From: Callipepla californica brunnescens
Lineage: Eukaryota > Chordata > Aves > Galliformes > Odontophoridae
Assembly (NCBI GenBank): GCA_023055505.1
Contig: JALIRH010000006.1
Span: 29,284,605 to 29,348,604 of the forward strand
Length of the DNA: 64,000 bases
Reading direction: 5' to 3'
Numbering within the stretch: position 1 is the stretch's first letter; each line of letters starts with the position of its first letter. The position numbers and the translations under genes were made by a program. The notes below the pieces were generated by a model that had not been told where the DNA came from, searched no databases, and saw only the letters and a program-made list of their open reading frames with translations. Positions 41,630 to 52,176 of this stretch are shown here, in pieces.

Positions 41630-42260
41630 TAGGCGAAGATGTTAGAAATTTAATGTGGAATAGATGCAGATTGAGCCCACATGGGAAGCAGGAAATACGA
41701 TAGAAATGTGCAAGTCCATTATATGAATTTATCAGCGTACATTCTGCAAGCTTTATAAATTTCGCTAGCATGATCATCTGTTTCATTCCTGGAAGAGAAA
41801 AATCTAACAAATATGAATTCCGTGAAATAGGCGACAGAAAGAGATTGGCTTGGAATAAACAAAATAGTTGAAATTACATTTCCTTGGCAAGATTTGCTTG
41901 TGTTGTTCATCAAATAAATGTACATTATGTCTTGCGCTGCTACTCAGCTGTGATCCTATAATGTGTTCTCTGCATCCTGTCAGACATATGATCCTTTGTC
42001 CCATAATAGACCCAACTATCTCACAACCAGCTGAGCTCAGGGTCATCCCAGGGTCAGGCTGGTTAAAGATGGCTGTCAGTTCACCGCCTGACTCACAGAC
42101 GCGCTTTAAATCACCTTTATCTCGCTTATGCTGATGCTTTCCAGCAGCCGCCAGAGCTGGAGCTGGAGCATCTCTGTGCAATGTAGGGAAATACCTTGTA
42201 GCATCCCTGAAAATTTCTCTTTGGATACACAAAGCTCAGCACAACCAGCGTAAAGAAAGT
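41630..42260. promoter_or_regulatory. Candidate retinoic-acid-responsive distal enhancer of HOXA1
   Basis: This dense, repeat-free block contains an exact DR5 RARE (42040-42056), a further AGTTCA half-site (42078-42083) and two CTGTCA MEIS/PREP motifs (41977-41982 and 42073-42078). CpGs are retained at its right side ('gactcacagacgcgctttaa'). It lies about 10 kb beyond the HOXA1 stop codon and 7 kb beyond the classical 3' RARE. In mammals the SKAP2-side flank of HOXA1 carries RA-responsive enhancers, so this is a plausible avian counterpart. That link is inference. Confidence 0.55.
42040..42056 (+). promoter_or_regulatory. DR5 retinoic acid response element (RAR/RXR)
   Basis: GGGTCA (42040-42045), spacer TCCCA, GGGTCA (42051-42056). 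Both half-sites match RGKTCA exactly and are identical to each other, with the 5-base spacing preferred by RAR/RXR. A third half-site, AGTTCA, follows at 42078-42083 in the same orientation. Binding is inferred from the motif. Confidence 0.6.
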
Positions 42261-42790
42261 ACAGCTCTATGTGCAATGTGGAATGAGGATTATTTCAAAC
42301 ATCTTTTTCCAAGGTGGCTAAACAGTGGTGTTCTCATCCATCTTGCAAATGAAAACAGAAATCCAGAAAGTGAAATATCACCTTTCAGATCAGAAATATA
42401 ATACTCAGCCTGAAATTTCCAGCAAAAAGAGGATTTGCATAAGTATGTCTGATAATCTGGGAAATGCATCACCTGATGTTTTTATTGTGATAAATACCTC
42501 CCTTCAGCTCCTGATGCTATACAACTTCTTAATGTTTGTCACCAGTCTCCGAGGTACAGAAGAAAGACAGGCCTTAATTGTAAATTTACACATGCTTTAT
42601 TGCCGGTGCAATGGCATGAGCACATTTAACAGGATTGTCATTCCAGTTAATTATGCTGATTCTGACATGCACCTATCACTTCTAAAATTGATAGTGCCTT
42701 TCGACCGCGTAGCAGCATCGCAATATGCTCTGCCTTTCTCTCTAAGGTTAAGCATGCCAGGGGCCAGGGAATGGCAGGAGAAAGAGTCCC
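42261..42790. promoter_or_regulatory. Possible continuation of the distal enhancer block
   Basis: The block continues the complex, repeat-free texture of the element to its left. It contains ATTAAT/TTAATTATG-type homeodomain cores (about 42647-42655) and a CpG-bearing stretch in an AT-rich context ('tttcgaccgcgtagcagcat'). A 188-codon plus-strand frame (42325-42891, GTG start; first ATG gives about 181 codons) spans it. It has no recognisable domain and is near the length chance gives in this window. Confidence 0.3.
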
Positions 42791-45700
42791 TGCATACTAA
42801 GCAAGTGCTGCAGCTCAGCCTCATCTTAACAGAGAAGCAGATACCTCAGAGCAGCACATGTTCTGCATTTCTGTGCATGCTTCAGCCATAGCCCACCTGC
42901 CCCAGGCAAAAACAACATTACCCCTAATAGTAAACAACACCATCCCAGGCCCTGAGAAACTCAGCCCTGTGCACAACATGTAACACCAAGCATGCAGGCA
43001 GCTGGTAGCACTTATTAAAGATATTAAAGCAGAAGAAAAGACAGCAGAAAAGGAGGCAAATGCTAAAAAAAAAAAAAAAAAGGGCAAAAAACCCCACCAC
43101 CTTGTGATAAGGAAAGAAAGAAATTCTGCTTTTCCTCTGCAGCAAGAGTCTGACTCTGTCCATCTCAAGATAAAGAAAATGAAGGAATTCTTGAAATCAA
43201 AAGCAAATCACTGGCATCGATGAGAACAAAACACCATCTTACTTTCAGCGGCTACCTCTGCTCAGATCAAAGCCTGACTAAATCTCCACACTGAAAAGCT
43301 GGTTAGAAATCTGAGGAAGTAGTACATCCCCTTTCCTCCCCACACACCCCAGTATAAATTTTTGGGGCTTCCCAGATGGGAAGTGGAGGTACATGCTCCT
43401 AATATTCACATCTAGCTAACAAGAGTAAGGCTTTCAGGAAAAAAAAAGGAAAAAGGAAAAAAGGGAGGAAGGGAGGGAAAGGAAACTGGAGGATGTAAGC
43501 TTGTCAGGTGCTTCCATTACTTGGAGCACCAGTGATGATCTTGAAGAGCTTTTCTTAAAGACGTGGACAAGCATATGGGAAACATACAGCTGAACTTTAA
43601 TCTTTTAAGTACAAGTATAAGCTGTATGCAGTGAGGAATTGTTACCCCTCCTTTCTCCTAATAAGCACTTTTATAGCTCTTCACCCTTAAGTGTGCCTAG
43701 AACGGTCAGGAAAAATTGTTTTCATTAGTGACATTCTGGCTCAGCACACGTATTCCTACTCACAAACACAGGGACCTTCACACATGACAGCTGAAGGAAT
43801 GTCTGAGATTGGGCTGACAGGGTCCTGGGAGCATTGTAACACACCTGCCGTGGGACAGACCCTCTGCAGGCAGGTATGTTTCCAAACAGGGATGCTGATG
43901 GGCTTCATTCCTCTCTCCCTCTTCTCTTTGAGATCAGATACAATCTACCCCACAGATAGTAATACTGGGGCTACTTCCACTGCTCTTTGTCTGCCAAAAC
44001 ACTGCATTGGAACCAGGCACCATGCTGCAGAGGACCTCTTACAGCTGTGGGGCCAAATGCATGTGCTGCCCTCGAGGAAGGAACCGAGCTCCTGTCGTCT
44101 CCTCTCAGTAAATGCACACCTGAATGCAGTTAATATTTCTCAGCTTTACCATTCATCTCCTGATGGGATTTTTTTTCTCCTGATCTCTAAGAGGAATTTT
44201 ATGAAATAAAGATCTAAGGACTGAAAAATGTGTGCGCAGAGGAGGGGGAGTGTGACAACCTTTGCAGCCTTTGTGAAAGGTTGTTTTGCTTCTAGACCAA
44301 AGGGGAGGAGGCCTGATCCTGCTCCTCGCTAGATAAGCAGATATCCTGCAGGCAAGCAGAGCTGGCAACAGGCTGAAATCGTGGTGAGAGTTGAAAAGCT
44401 TGTTTTTCTCTAGGCACAACAAACCAGAATTGTTGACAGAAAAGCAAAAGAACATCTGCTCACGCTGATCTATGAAAGCTTTACTCAGTTCCATTAACCT
44501 CCCTTCCTTCCCTATCTCTCTTTTTCCTGGGCTGAAAATTATCATCTAAGATATTTGAGGCTTTCATTTCTCTATTAATCAAATTAAATCTTCTCAGCCA
44601 GTTAAAATACTCCAAGAGGTGCTTTGACCAAAGATCATTTGCCTTGCAATTAGAACTCATTTTTAATACAACAGGGGGAAATAGAGAACTGGAGCTTTGA
44701 AATCAATAGAACTATAAATTACATGAAAAAGGAAATGGCAGCATCCTAGCTGGAAACAATAGATTTATTATCAAAGTGGGTAGTATTGTATCAGTGGAGA
44801 ACATAAGTTTCACAGCGAAGGAGAGGAGACACACAGACAGAAATCAATGCTAACATGGGTTCACTGTTACTTCAAATGCTGCATATGAGGTGACTAATTT
44901 TCACTTATTATTTTAAATCATAAAATGTCACATTGAAAAATAGTTAGTGGCTCAGGGAAAAAAAAAGTCTGTGGTATTTTTTAAGGCAAAATTATGCCAG
45001 TTTTAATGAATGAGATCTTCAGAATGGGGGTCCCATTGCACATTTCATATTCAACCATGATTAAGGCTGGTTACTAAGGAGCCCTCTCAGTTTTATAAGA
45101 TCATAGCTAAGGCTGTAGATAAGATTTCCATCTAAGCCTCAATGATTCACCTTTCTTTTGATTCACACATACTGGATAGAATGAAGAAAATTGTTCTTTC
45201 TAGAGGTAGAAAATATTTTAAATGCTTTACCTTCCCCTTCCAGAAGCAGGATCCCCAGTGACAGATCACAAGCATAATGCAAAAGAATTGAGGGTCTAAC
45301 CAAAGGTTGCTTGTTAGGTTTCCATTCCTTTCGATCTACAGCCTGCCCTGCTGCCATTCCAGTGGAAAGCAGAGGATGGATTTCGGCCTGTTTTTGAGTA
45401 TGGACCCTAAAGTTCGAGCCCTATTTAGAGCCTGCTGAAATTACTTTTTCTTTTCAGGTGAAAATGGTGGCAACCTTCATGGTCAGCTGGTCCCAGAACA
45501 CATCACTGTCTTCAAAGAGGTGATTGCACGGAGGCTATCAGGATTTCTAGAGGTACTTGTCTGATTTGCAATCACCAGAAGAGTCCCAGCAGAATTTTCA
45601 GTGTTTTTGTTTTTTTATCTATTTTCCTTAGTAAGCCTTGCTGTGGCATTCAAAACCCCAGGGTGAGAAATGTATGATCTGTAAAGAGAAAAGTTATCTT

Positions 45701-47180
45701 TACTGACAGATTACTAGGTTCAATGAGCCTAATCTTTTGATTTGCAGACCTCGGGCTCAGGTGAGCCAAATCTCCCTGGGCAATGGGCCACGGTAGGTCC
45801 CACACAAGATCAATGTACGCACAGGGCCAGGTACAATCCTCTGCTGACATTAAATCATTCAGTTTGTGAGCTGACTTGAAAGAAGCTATGGTAATGTCTC
45901 ATTAAATTAACCTAAATTCTAAGGGAGCATACGCATTCACATGGATTATGTGGGAGGTGGGGTTTACTTTCATCCTTATCCTCATCCTCTTCTGACTAGA
46001 AGACGGGTCTTCTCCAGTCCTTTTTCTGTCATCACTGCCTGGCCTCCTAGCACTGTCAGAAGTGCGAAACTAAAATACATGGAGAAGGAGGATGGAAATG
46101 TAATAAACTGCTAAGCCCCCTGGGGTCTTAGATGTCTGCAGTGCCCACCTCCATGACTAAACATATTGCTCATGCTAATGCTGTTTGCTGGAAGGAGTGC
46201 TCCTCCAAGATAACGTCTCTGCACAGTGAAATATGTATGGTTTTTCAATGGCTCAACCCAAATGGGATCACCTTTCAGTGCCTAGACAGTGCTATTTTTT
46301 AAATATTTTTTCCCCAGCACAGCATGAGGAACACAAACTACCCTAATCAATGCACTTTGTTTTATGATCCATCCATCCCAAAAACCATGCATGAGTCCAC
46401 CGGTGTTACAGCACAACCATGCAGGTAATTCTTCCAAAATAGCTTAGTTTGGTAAAGTCTCCATCTTTGTTGGAGATTGGAAGGAATATTTTACAACTAA
46501 GCTAAGAAAATAAATTGAGCCTTGCATACACTTCCAGTGTAATCCAGAGTCTGTTGACATGGTGCACAAGTCAAAATAAAAAAAGGTTTTTTGGTACTAA
46601 GGAGTTTCAATTAAAACTGTATGGAAATCCCTACCCTCTTGGCTACCATGACCTTCACTGTTCTACAAAGCCAGAGGGAAACCTGAGCAAGTGGCTGTGC
46701 TCTGTGGCTCTCACCTCAAAGCCCTAATGTGTCTCCAGATGAAGTCTGTTGTTCACAGCTGTGCTCTGCACCTGAGTGCTCACAGCTAGGAAACAGCAGG
46801 GAGATCCCCACTGCCCTATTCCCTTTGCCAGCCTCATCCTCGCCCCATCTCTTATGCCCTAACGAACCCGGTCTCCTGTGTTTTCTCTGTTCTTTATTCC
46901 ATGTCACCAGAGCTGAGTGACTGCTGAAGATGAGAGGGGATGAGGAGTGTGAAGAGGGAAGCTCCTGCCTTTGGTCTGAGCCTGACGGGGAATGATGAAA
47001 ACCACATGGGCTATGAAGAAGTCCAGTCCAATTTTCTGTTTACTGAGCTCCCTAGAAACATCAACATCTGTCACCACGAACCCCCTAAAAGGGGCACCCC
47101 CTTGCTTCAGGACCCCGGTGGCAGCTCCCATCCTTCCTCCCCGAGTCCAGGCTGGGGCTGCCGGGTGCTGACAGAACGGG
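42791..47180. other. Intergenic sequence, no gene recognised
   Basis: The stretch includes a run of 17 A residues (43065-43081) and a purine-rich patch (43440-43485). A motif pair CTTTGACC-AAAGATC near 44,622-44,636 resembles TCF/LEF or DR1-type sites. No exon is recognised, and the 172-codon frame at 43691-44209 has no domain. Confidence 0.45.
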
Positions 47181-47900
47181 ATAGAGGTTATCCGGGACTG
47201 GTGAGAGCTGTATTAATAGACAAAGCAGATCGGCGAAGGTGCCCTCCGCTCAGCGGTGCGGTGCCACCTCGGGCTCGGACAGCCGCCGGAGCTCGGCTCA
47301 GCGTTTGCAGCCCTGCACGATCCCGGTGCAGCCCTCGGGGCCGCCCCCACCCCCAGCCCGGCTCAGGGCGGAAAAGAGCGCTCCGGCCCCTCCGCCGTCT
47401 CCACTCGGTTACTGTCACAGCGCACACAACGAATTTTCCATCTATTAGTCATTTCCCGAAGATCAAAACGGAGGACAGCTGTGAATGCGATCGATCCCTC
47501 CAAAACCCTTAGCGAAGCGTTCCATCAAACTAGATATTTCCTCGGGATTTATTTCTTCTTTATTTTTTTAATAATCGATAGCGTATTACCGGGTTTTGAC
47601 TCGGCTTTCCTCCGGCCGGCTTACAGCTCGGGCTGAAATTACACAATTCCCCGCAGCCCTGAGCACAGCCGAGCGGGTGGGACACCGATCCCGCCCGTCC
47701 CAGCGGGGAAACCGGGCCGGGCTGGGGATGCGCTGCTCCCCGCCGTTCCCACACCTCCTACAGCAGCTACGAGCGGAGCGCACCGTGAGCCCCTGTGTTT
47801 CCCAACCCCCCCTCTGCTCCCCGCTGCCTGCACCACGTCTTACAGCGATGAGAGCGGGGGTGAAAGTTTGGGGCTGCGGCTGGCCTCGTGTCCCCCTGCT
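47181..47900. promoter_or_regulatory. CpG island 3' of HOXA1, possible unannotated promoter
   Basis: After 47 kb of AT-rich DNA, base composition switches sharply to GC- and CpG-rich (about 47,230-47,420 and 47,600-47,790). CpG islands in vertebrates usually mark promoters or Polycomb-bound HOX chromatin. No coding gene starts here: frames of 190 and 164 codons run through it, as expected where stops are rare. It could be the promoter of a non-coding RNA or the edge of the cluster's Polycomb domain. Confidence 0.5.
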
Positions 47901-48645
47901 GCCCCCACTCTGCTCTCGTTTGGTCTTGTATTTGTTTCGTTTGATCTGCGGTTATTACTTTTCAATTGCTTGCTTAGTTTTGGCAACGCGTTGGCTTTGC
48001 GTTTATAAACCGGACCTCCTCAAAAGCCGCGAAGCGTCCGTTGTTTTCATCCTAAGAGAGGTCGATCATCATTTGGTCTCATTTTCATAAGAGCGGTGGC
48101 GATTTCACTTGAGGAGACAGAAACTTTCAAGGAAAGGAGATCGGAAAGCCAGAAACATTGTGAAAGTAATGGCTGAAACGTTCTCCATGTGGAACAAATG
48201 CTTAAAATATGACACTGCCCCATAAAAAAAATATATTAAAAAAAAGTAGCGCGGAAGCATTTCTTCTGGACCAATTTCTGCTCATATTACTAAAACACGT
48301 CATTTTTTTGGAAGCTGTACGCCAAATTGGGCTCCTCACGTGATCAGAATCAACAGTTTGTCCCCCGACTTCTTAGGAACTTTTTTCCCAGAGCTCCCGT
48401 TGATTCTAATGCTCTTTCTGAGCCTGAAACGGGAGTAACTGTGACCTGTAATATTTTTTGACACATAAACCGTAAAAGAATAATGTTAACAGCGCGAGTC
48501 GGCCAAGTGGTGTGCCTGGGGGAGAACAGGAATGTTTGCCTTGGAAAGGAGAAAGGGAGGAAGGAGAGAGGAAGAAGAAAGCTATTATAGATATTATTTT
48601 GTTATTTAATTTAATATTATCCATTCGGTTTTTTTCTGTGTTCTT

Positions 48646-48665
48646 TTGTTGTTGTTGTTGTTGTT
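48646..48665 (+). repeat. (TTG)n microsatellite
   Basis: A short pure TTG/GTT tract follows a T-rich run. Similar tracts occur at 48851-48871 and 55504-55524. Confidence 0.9.
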
Positions 48666-48850
48666 TTCCTCCTGTAGTTTACGGAGCTGGCTCAGAACTA
48701 ATCGCTGATGGAAGACGAGCAAGGAAACTGGCGAGAGAAACCCTCCGAAGCGATCCCTCACCCCTGCTCTGGATGGACCCCCCCTGGGGCCGCCCCATAG
48801 CCGCCTCCGCGCCCCCAGGGTCCCTGGAATTATTGTTTATTATTGATGAT

Positions 48851-48871
48851 GTTGTTGTTGTTGTTGTTGTT
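48851..48871 (+). repeat. (GTT)n microsatellite
   Basis: Seven GTT units follow 'tattgatgat' and precede an AT-rich stretch. It is the same unit and strand orientation as the tract 200 bases to the left. Confidence 0.9.
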
Positions 48872-49099
48872 ATTAATATTATTTATTCCTTCTGAGGACG
48901 GAGAGGGCGACGCGGTTCCTCCAGCCTCCAGCTGACCCCGCATCCAGCCCCGAGCATCTCCCCCTGCCCCTTTTACTCCCCCCGTGTCCGCTGCGGGACG
49001 GTTCCCCGCAGCCCTGTGCCCATCTCCTCTGAACGGCGGAGAGCGGTTACGCTGAGATACATCTGCCGGGCAAAAAGGAGAGGGAATTACTGCTGCCGG

Positions 49100-49470
49100 G
49101 GAGACGGAGAGAGGGACGGAGAGAGAGGGATGGCTCTGCGATTGTTGCCTTTAGCGAGGCAGTGAGATTAACCACTGGGACTTATTCTAAAGTGACCCAT
49201 CACTGAATTCATTTCTGCCTGAACTTTCGGTGAACCTGAGATTAAAGAGGGGAGAGCAGCTAAGCAGTTTGTTGTTAGCTGCCTTTTCAACAGCCCTTTC
49301 AGACTGAGTAAATATTGATCGCTTTCAATCTGATTGCCCCAGAGGAAAACACCAAAGCATCTCAATAGCCTCCAAAAGTAAACTTTAAAGGTGAACAGTA
49401 GAAATGGCCTTAAGTATGATAGGAGGATGCTAAACTCCGCTTGACATTTGAGCGCGGTTTGAGCTGGGGT
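49100..49470. promoter_or_regulatory. HOXA1 3' retinoic-acid enhancer
   Basis: A compact unique block surrounds the canonical HOXA1 3' DR5 RARE. It includes an extra half-site TGACCC (49193-49198), PBX/HOX-like cores ('atattgatcgc', 'caatctgattg' at about 49,310-49,335) and an AT-rich homeodomain/TCF-like stretch. In mouse and chick this enhancer, a few kilobases 3' of Hoxa1, drives RA-induced early expression in neural tube and gut, and conserved elements sit beside its RARE. Here the RARE lies 2.9 kb from the stop codon and about 4.5 kb from the likely start of transcription, matching the known position. The outer boundaries are my estimate. Confidence 0.85.
49220..49236 (-). promoter_or_regulatory. 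Classical HOXA1 3' RARE (DR5, RAR-beta type)
   Basis: The plus strand reads TGAACT-TTCGG-TGAACC. The reverse complement, GGTTCA-CCGAA-AGTTCA, is the same DR5 with the same CCGAA spacer as the RAR-beta2 response element and the Hoxa1 3' RARE. It binds RAR/RXR heterodimers. Identity of the spacer as well as the half-sites makes this a near-certain call. Confidence 0.95.
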
Positions 49471-49879
49471 GGTTGGTGAGGGATATTTTTCTGAGTTTTC
49501 AATATTTTTTTTTTAATTATTTAGGGGTTTTGTGTGTGTGTGTGTTTGGATTTTTGGGGTTTTTATTTGGTTTTTGTTTTGGTTTGGTTTTTTTCCCCTG
49601 ACATTCTGAAGAGGGAAAATAGAAAAAAAAAAAAACTACCTCGTGTAAAACCAAAAGGCTCCCTCCAATCCGAAGAGCAGCTGATGGCTCTCCCGGGCCA
49701 AAGGTATTTCTGTGTCAGAAACTCGTTCCTCCTTCCCCCGCCGCCAGCACTGAGAGCTTGACAATATCGAAATGATAATAATAATAAAAATATCGAAACG
49801 AGTTGGAGTCGGGAGGGTTGGGGGTGTCAGCTTTAAATCGTTTGGGACTGAGAAAAAGAATAATAATAATAATTAAAAA

Positions 49880-49989
49880 ATAATGAAATGAAATGAAATG
49901 AAATGAAATGCATAAAGTAAAGTAAAGTAAAACAAAATAAAATAAAATAAAATAAAATAAAATAAAATAAAATAAAATAAAATAAAATA
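49880..49989 (+). repeat. Composite pentanucleotide microsatellite
   Basis: The tract moves from (AATGA)n at 49884-49907 through AAAGT units to a long (AAAAT)n run of roughly a dozen copies ending near 49,987. It lies between the 3' RARE enhancer and HOXA1 and is probably length-polymorphic. Confidence 0.95.
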
Positions 49990-50059
49990 TAAAGAGAAAA
50001 ACGATAAAGCGAGGGTTTGGCATGGAAGGAGAGGAAACTGTGCCCCAGCTCCCCGCAGA

Positions 50060-50420
50060 CGGACGACATGCGTCCCGTCCCGCATTTAAGCTGTAATTTA
50101 TGGGTGTTCTTCCCAACGCATTGAGTCAGCACCGGGGGAGCAGGCTCTCAGATCCGGATTCCAGCAATGTTTATATCCAGATTTCGATATTGAAATGCCC
50201 TCATTGGCATGCAAATGCCACTTTAACACATCCAAGTCTCTGGAAGAAGGCCATCTGGTTTGCTTTGTGGCTTTACACTAATAAACAAAAGGTAAAGTAT
50301 ATGGCAGGCGGGGAAATGAAAGAAATCGAGGCAGCGGTGGCGGGAGCCTTTGGAGACAGCCCCGCTGCCTTGCAGATAGCTGCTCTTGATATGGCCGCCG
50401 CGCCTGCAGATCTGGGCTTG
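50060..50420. promoter_or_regulatory. Candidate conserved element 3' of HOXA1
   Basis: The block is repeat-free and contains 'catttaagctgtaatttatg', an octamer ATGCAAAT (about 50209-50216), a half-dyad 'tttcgatattgaaa' and 'gatatggccgccg', a YY1-like core. Its texture suggests constraint. There is no coding support. It sits about 1.8 kb from the HOXA1 stop codon. Confidence 0.35.
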
Positions 50421-51189
50421 TTTCTTTTGACACCGAAGTGAAGAACATTTCGTTGGCTCCCGGCGATCCCGCACAGCGGAGCCGCTGGGGCAGCGCTGCC
50501 CCACAGCTGTGTGGTGTCAGGAGGTGTCACGCGTGGAGGTTGCAGTGGCAGAGGGGACTCGGGGCACCCCTGAGCACTTCTCTGCTCCCTCCCGGCACCC
50601 TCTGCCCTGCCTCCACGACTCCACGTTTTTGGCACCTCTTGGAAATGTCACACTATTTACCTGCAATAACTTGTTTGGGTTTCCTCCAGAAATACGAAGG
50701 CAGCGGCTGGGAAACGGGCTGGGAGAACCTAGGGGCCATCCCCCCCCACCTCCCCGCTCCATCCCTTCGTGGTGGCAACGCGGGGGGGGGGAGGGGGACA
50801 CTATGCCCGCGGTAATTAAATGTGCAGCCCTTGCGAGGGGCCTGCGACGTGAGGAAAGAGGGCCTGAAGACAGTTTCTGCTTTTGAAGCGTGCTCTGTTT
50901 ATGTAAGTGTCACCATCCATCCCGAGGTGAAAAGGTTAGCACTTGACCCAGGAAGCTCTCGTGTTTGTGCTTCAGAAATAGATCGGGGTCATAAATTCCT
51001 CCCAGTTACAGCGGAGAGCCTCACATATATATATATATATATTTTTTTTCTTCTAAAAATAATACTATTCGAGCATAGGGAAGAAGGAAGGTGAGTGTTA
51101 TGGGGAGGACCGGGCAGGGACCCCCCTCCCCTCTCCCCTCGGAAGTCCCCAACAGCGGAAAACGAGGGAGCCGAGCCGTGACGAGCCAG

Positions 51190-51197
51190 TGACGTCA
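51190..51197. promoter_or_regulatory. Palindromic CRE (CREB/ATF) site
   Basis: An exact TGACGTCA palindrome lies just beyond the HOXA1 poly(A) signal. Such a site at the end of a gene could belong to an antisense or downstream promoter. Function is not shown. Confidence 0.4.
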
Positions 51198-51219
51198 CGC
51201 AGAGGCAGACACACGAAGT

Positions 51220-52176
51220 ATACCTGAAAGCGGAATATATTTATTACAGACATGGTTAGGACCCGTAAATCCTGCCCTGGGTCCCAGCGGCGGGGACCGC
51301 AGAGCCCTGGTGATTGTACGCAACGTCGGGGGACGCGGCTCCCGCCCGACAGAGCTCCGTGTCCCGAGTACAGCACACACGGGGCGGCATGCAGCGGCCC
51401 GGACACCAACCACAGAAGTTATACATTCATTTGGCCATCCGACACATTCACGAGTGGGTCGAAAAGACATCGAGGCTAAAGGAGGGGGATACGTAAATAA
51501 GGAGAGGTGAGGTGTGTGGGGCGGCGGTGCCCCTCGGTCTGGCACAGCCCAGCACAGCCGTATGGGGGAGGGGGGACAAGCACACCGGGTAAGGTTTACA
51601 AAACCTAGTGCAATTGAAGCCTTGTTCGTCACGTTTTGGGAAATAGCGCTACGCTTTGAGGTATCTGCTGGAGCTTAGCACGTCTGCTTGATGCTGCCGT
51701 CAGCCTGACCGATTGAAAAGTGGGTCCGGTTTGGCGAATGCACTCACCCTGCTTCACCTGATCATCTAAACGTCATCTCTAGAAAAATCTGTAAAAAGAT
51801 AAATCTCTCGGACAAAGTATTTACAAGCAACAAACTCATAGACACGAACGAAGTACACATTAAATTAAAGGATGAAAGTCCTAGAAGTCGTGTAAACACT
51901 TGCCATAGTGCATCTCTTCGTGAGGTTATGTACCCTCCATGACCTGTCTGTCACCCAGGGAAACTCAGAGGAACGTCCTTGGGGGGAGGAGGGAAAACCT
52001 ACGCGTGTGCCAACGCAACTCCTCCAGCAAGGAGGCGAGGAGGGGGGGGACCGAAAGAAAACCTCTTGGCAGCAGGGGCCGGGAGCGGCCGGGCCGGCAT
52101 CCCCGGGCCCGACCTACGGACAGACGGACGGACCGACGGAGCGCACCGCGGCTCGAGGGGTGGGTGGAGGGGGGGC
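51220..52176 (-). other. HOXA1: HOXA1 3' untranslated region
   Basis: The region runs from the HOXA1 stop codon to just past an AATAAA signal (51240-51245, read on the minus strand). That gives a 3' UTR of about 950 bases, of the order expected for HOXA1. The middle part (about 51,660-51,960) is AT-richer and complex; the rest is GC-rich. The cleavage site is estimated. Confidence 0.65.
51240..51245 (-). terminator. HOXA1: HOXA1 poly(A) signal AATAAA
   Basis: TTTATT on the plus strand is AATAAA on the HOXA1 strand ('ctgtaataaatatattccgc'). It is the best signal downstream of the stop codon. Cleavage would fall about 15-25 bases further, near 51,220. Confidence 0.7.

Larger units (their letters stand above)
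47901..49099. other. HOXA1 3' flank with simple repeats
   Basis: No gene is seen. The stretch from about 48,110 to 48,500 is complex, with an E-box CACGTG ('cctcacgtgatc') and AT-rich motifs, and may be regulatory. From 48,690 to 49,050 it is GC-rich. Two (GTT)n tracts are listed separately. Confidence 0.4.

Noticed and set aside
42325..42891. A 188-codon plus-strand frame with GTG start
   Set aside because: The length is near the chance maximum for 64 kb in six frames at this composition. No domain is seen, and it lies in a likely enhancer.
1..47000. A search for SKAP2 exons or other protein-coding genes
   Set aside because: No frame in this interval shows a recognisable domain or a good exon with flanking splice sites. 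SKAP2 probably lies further left, outside the window.
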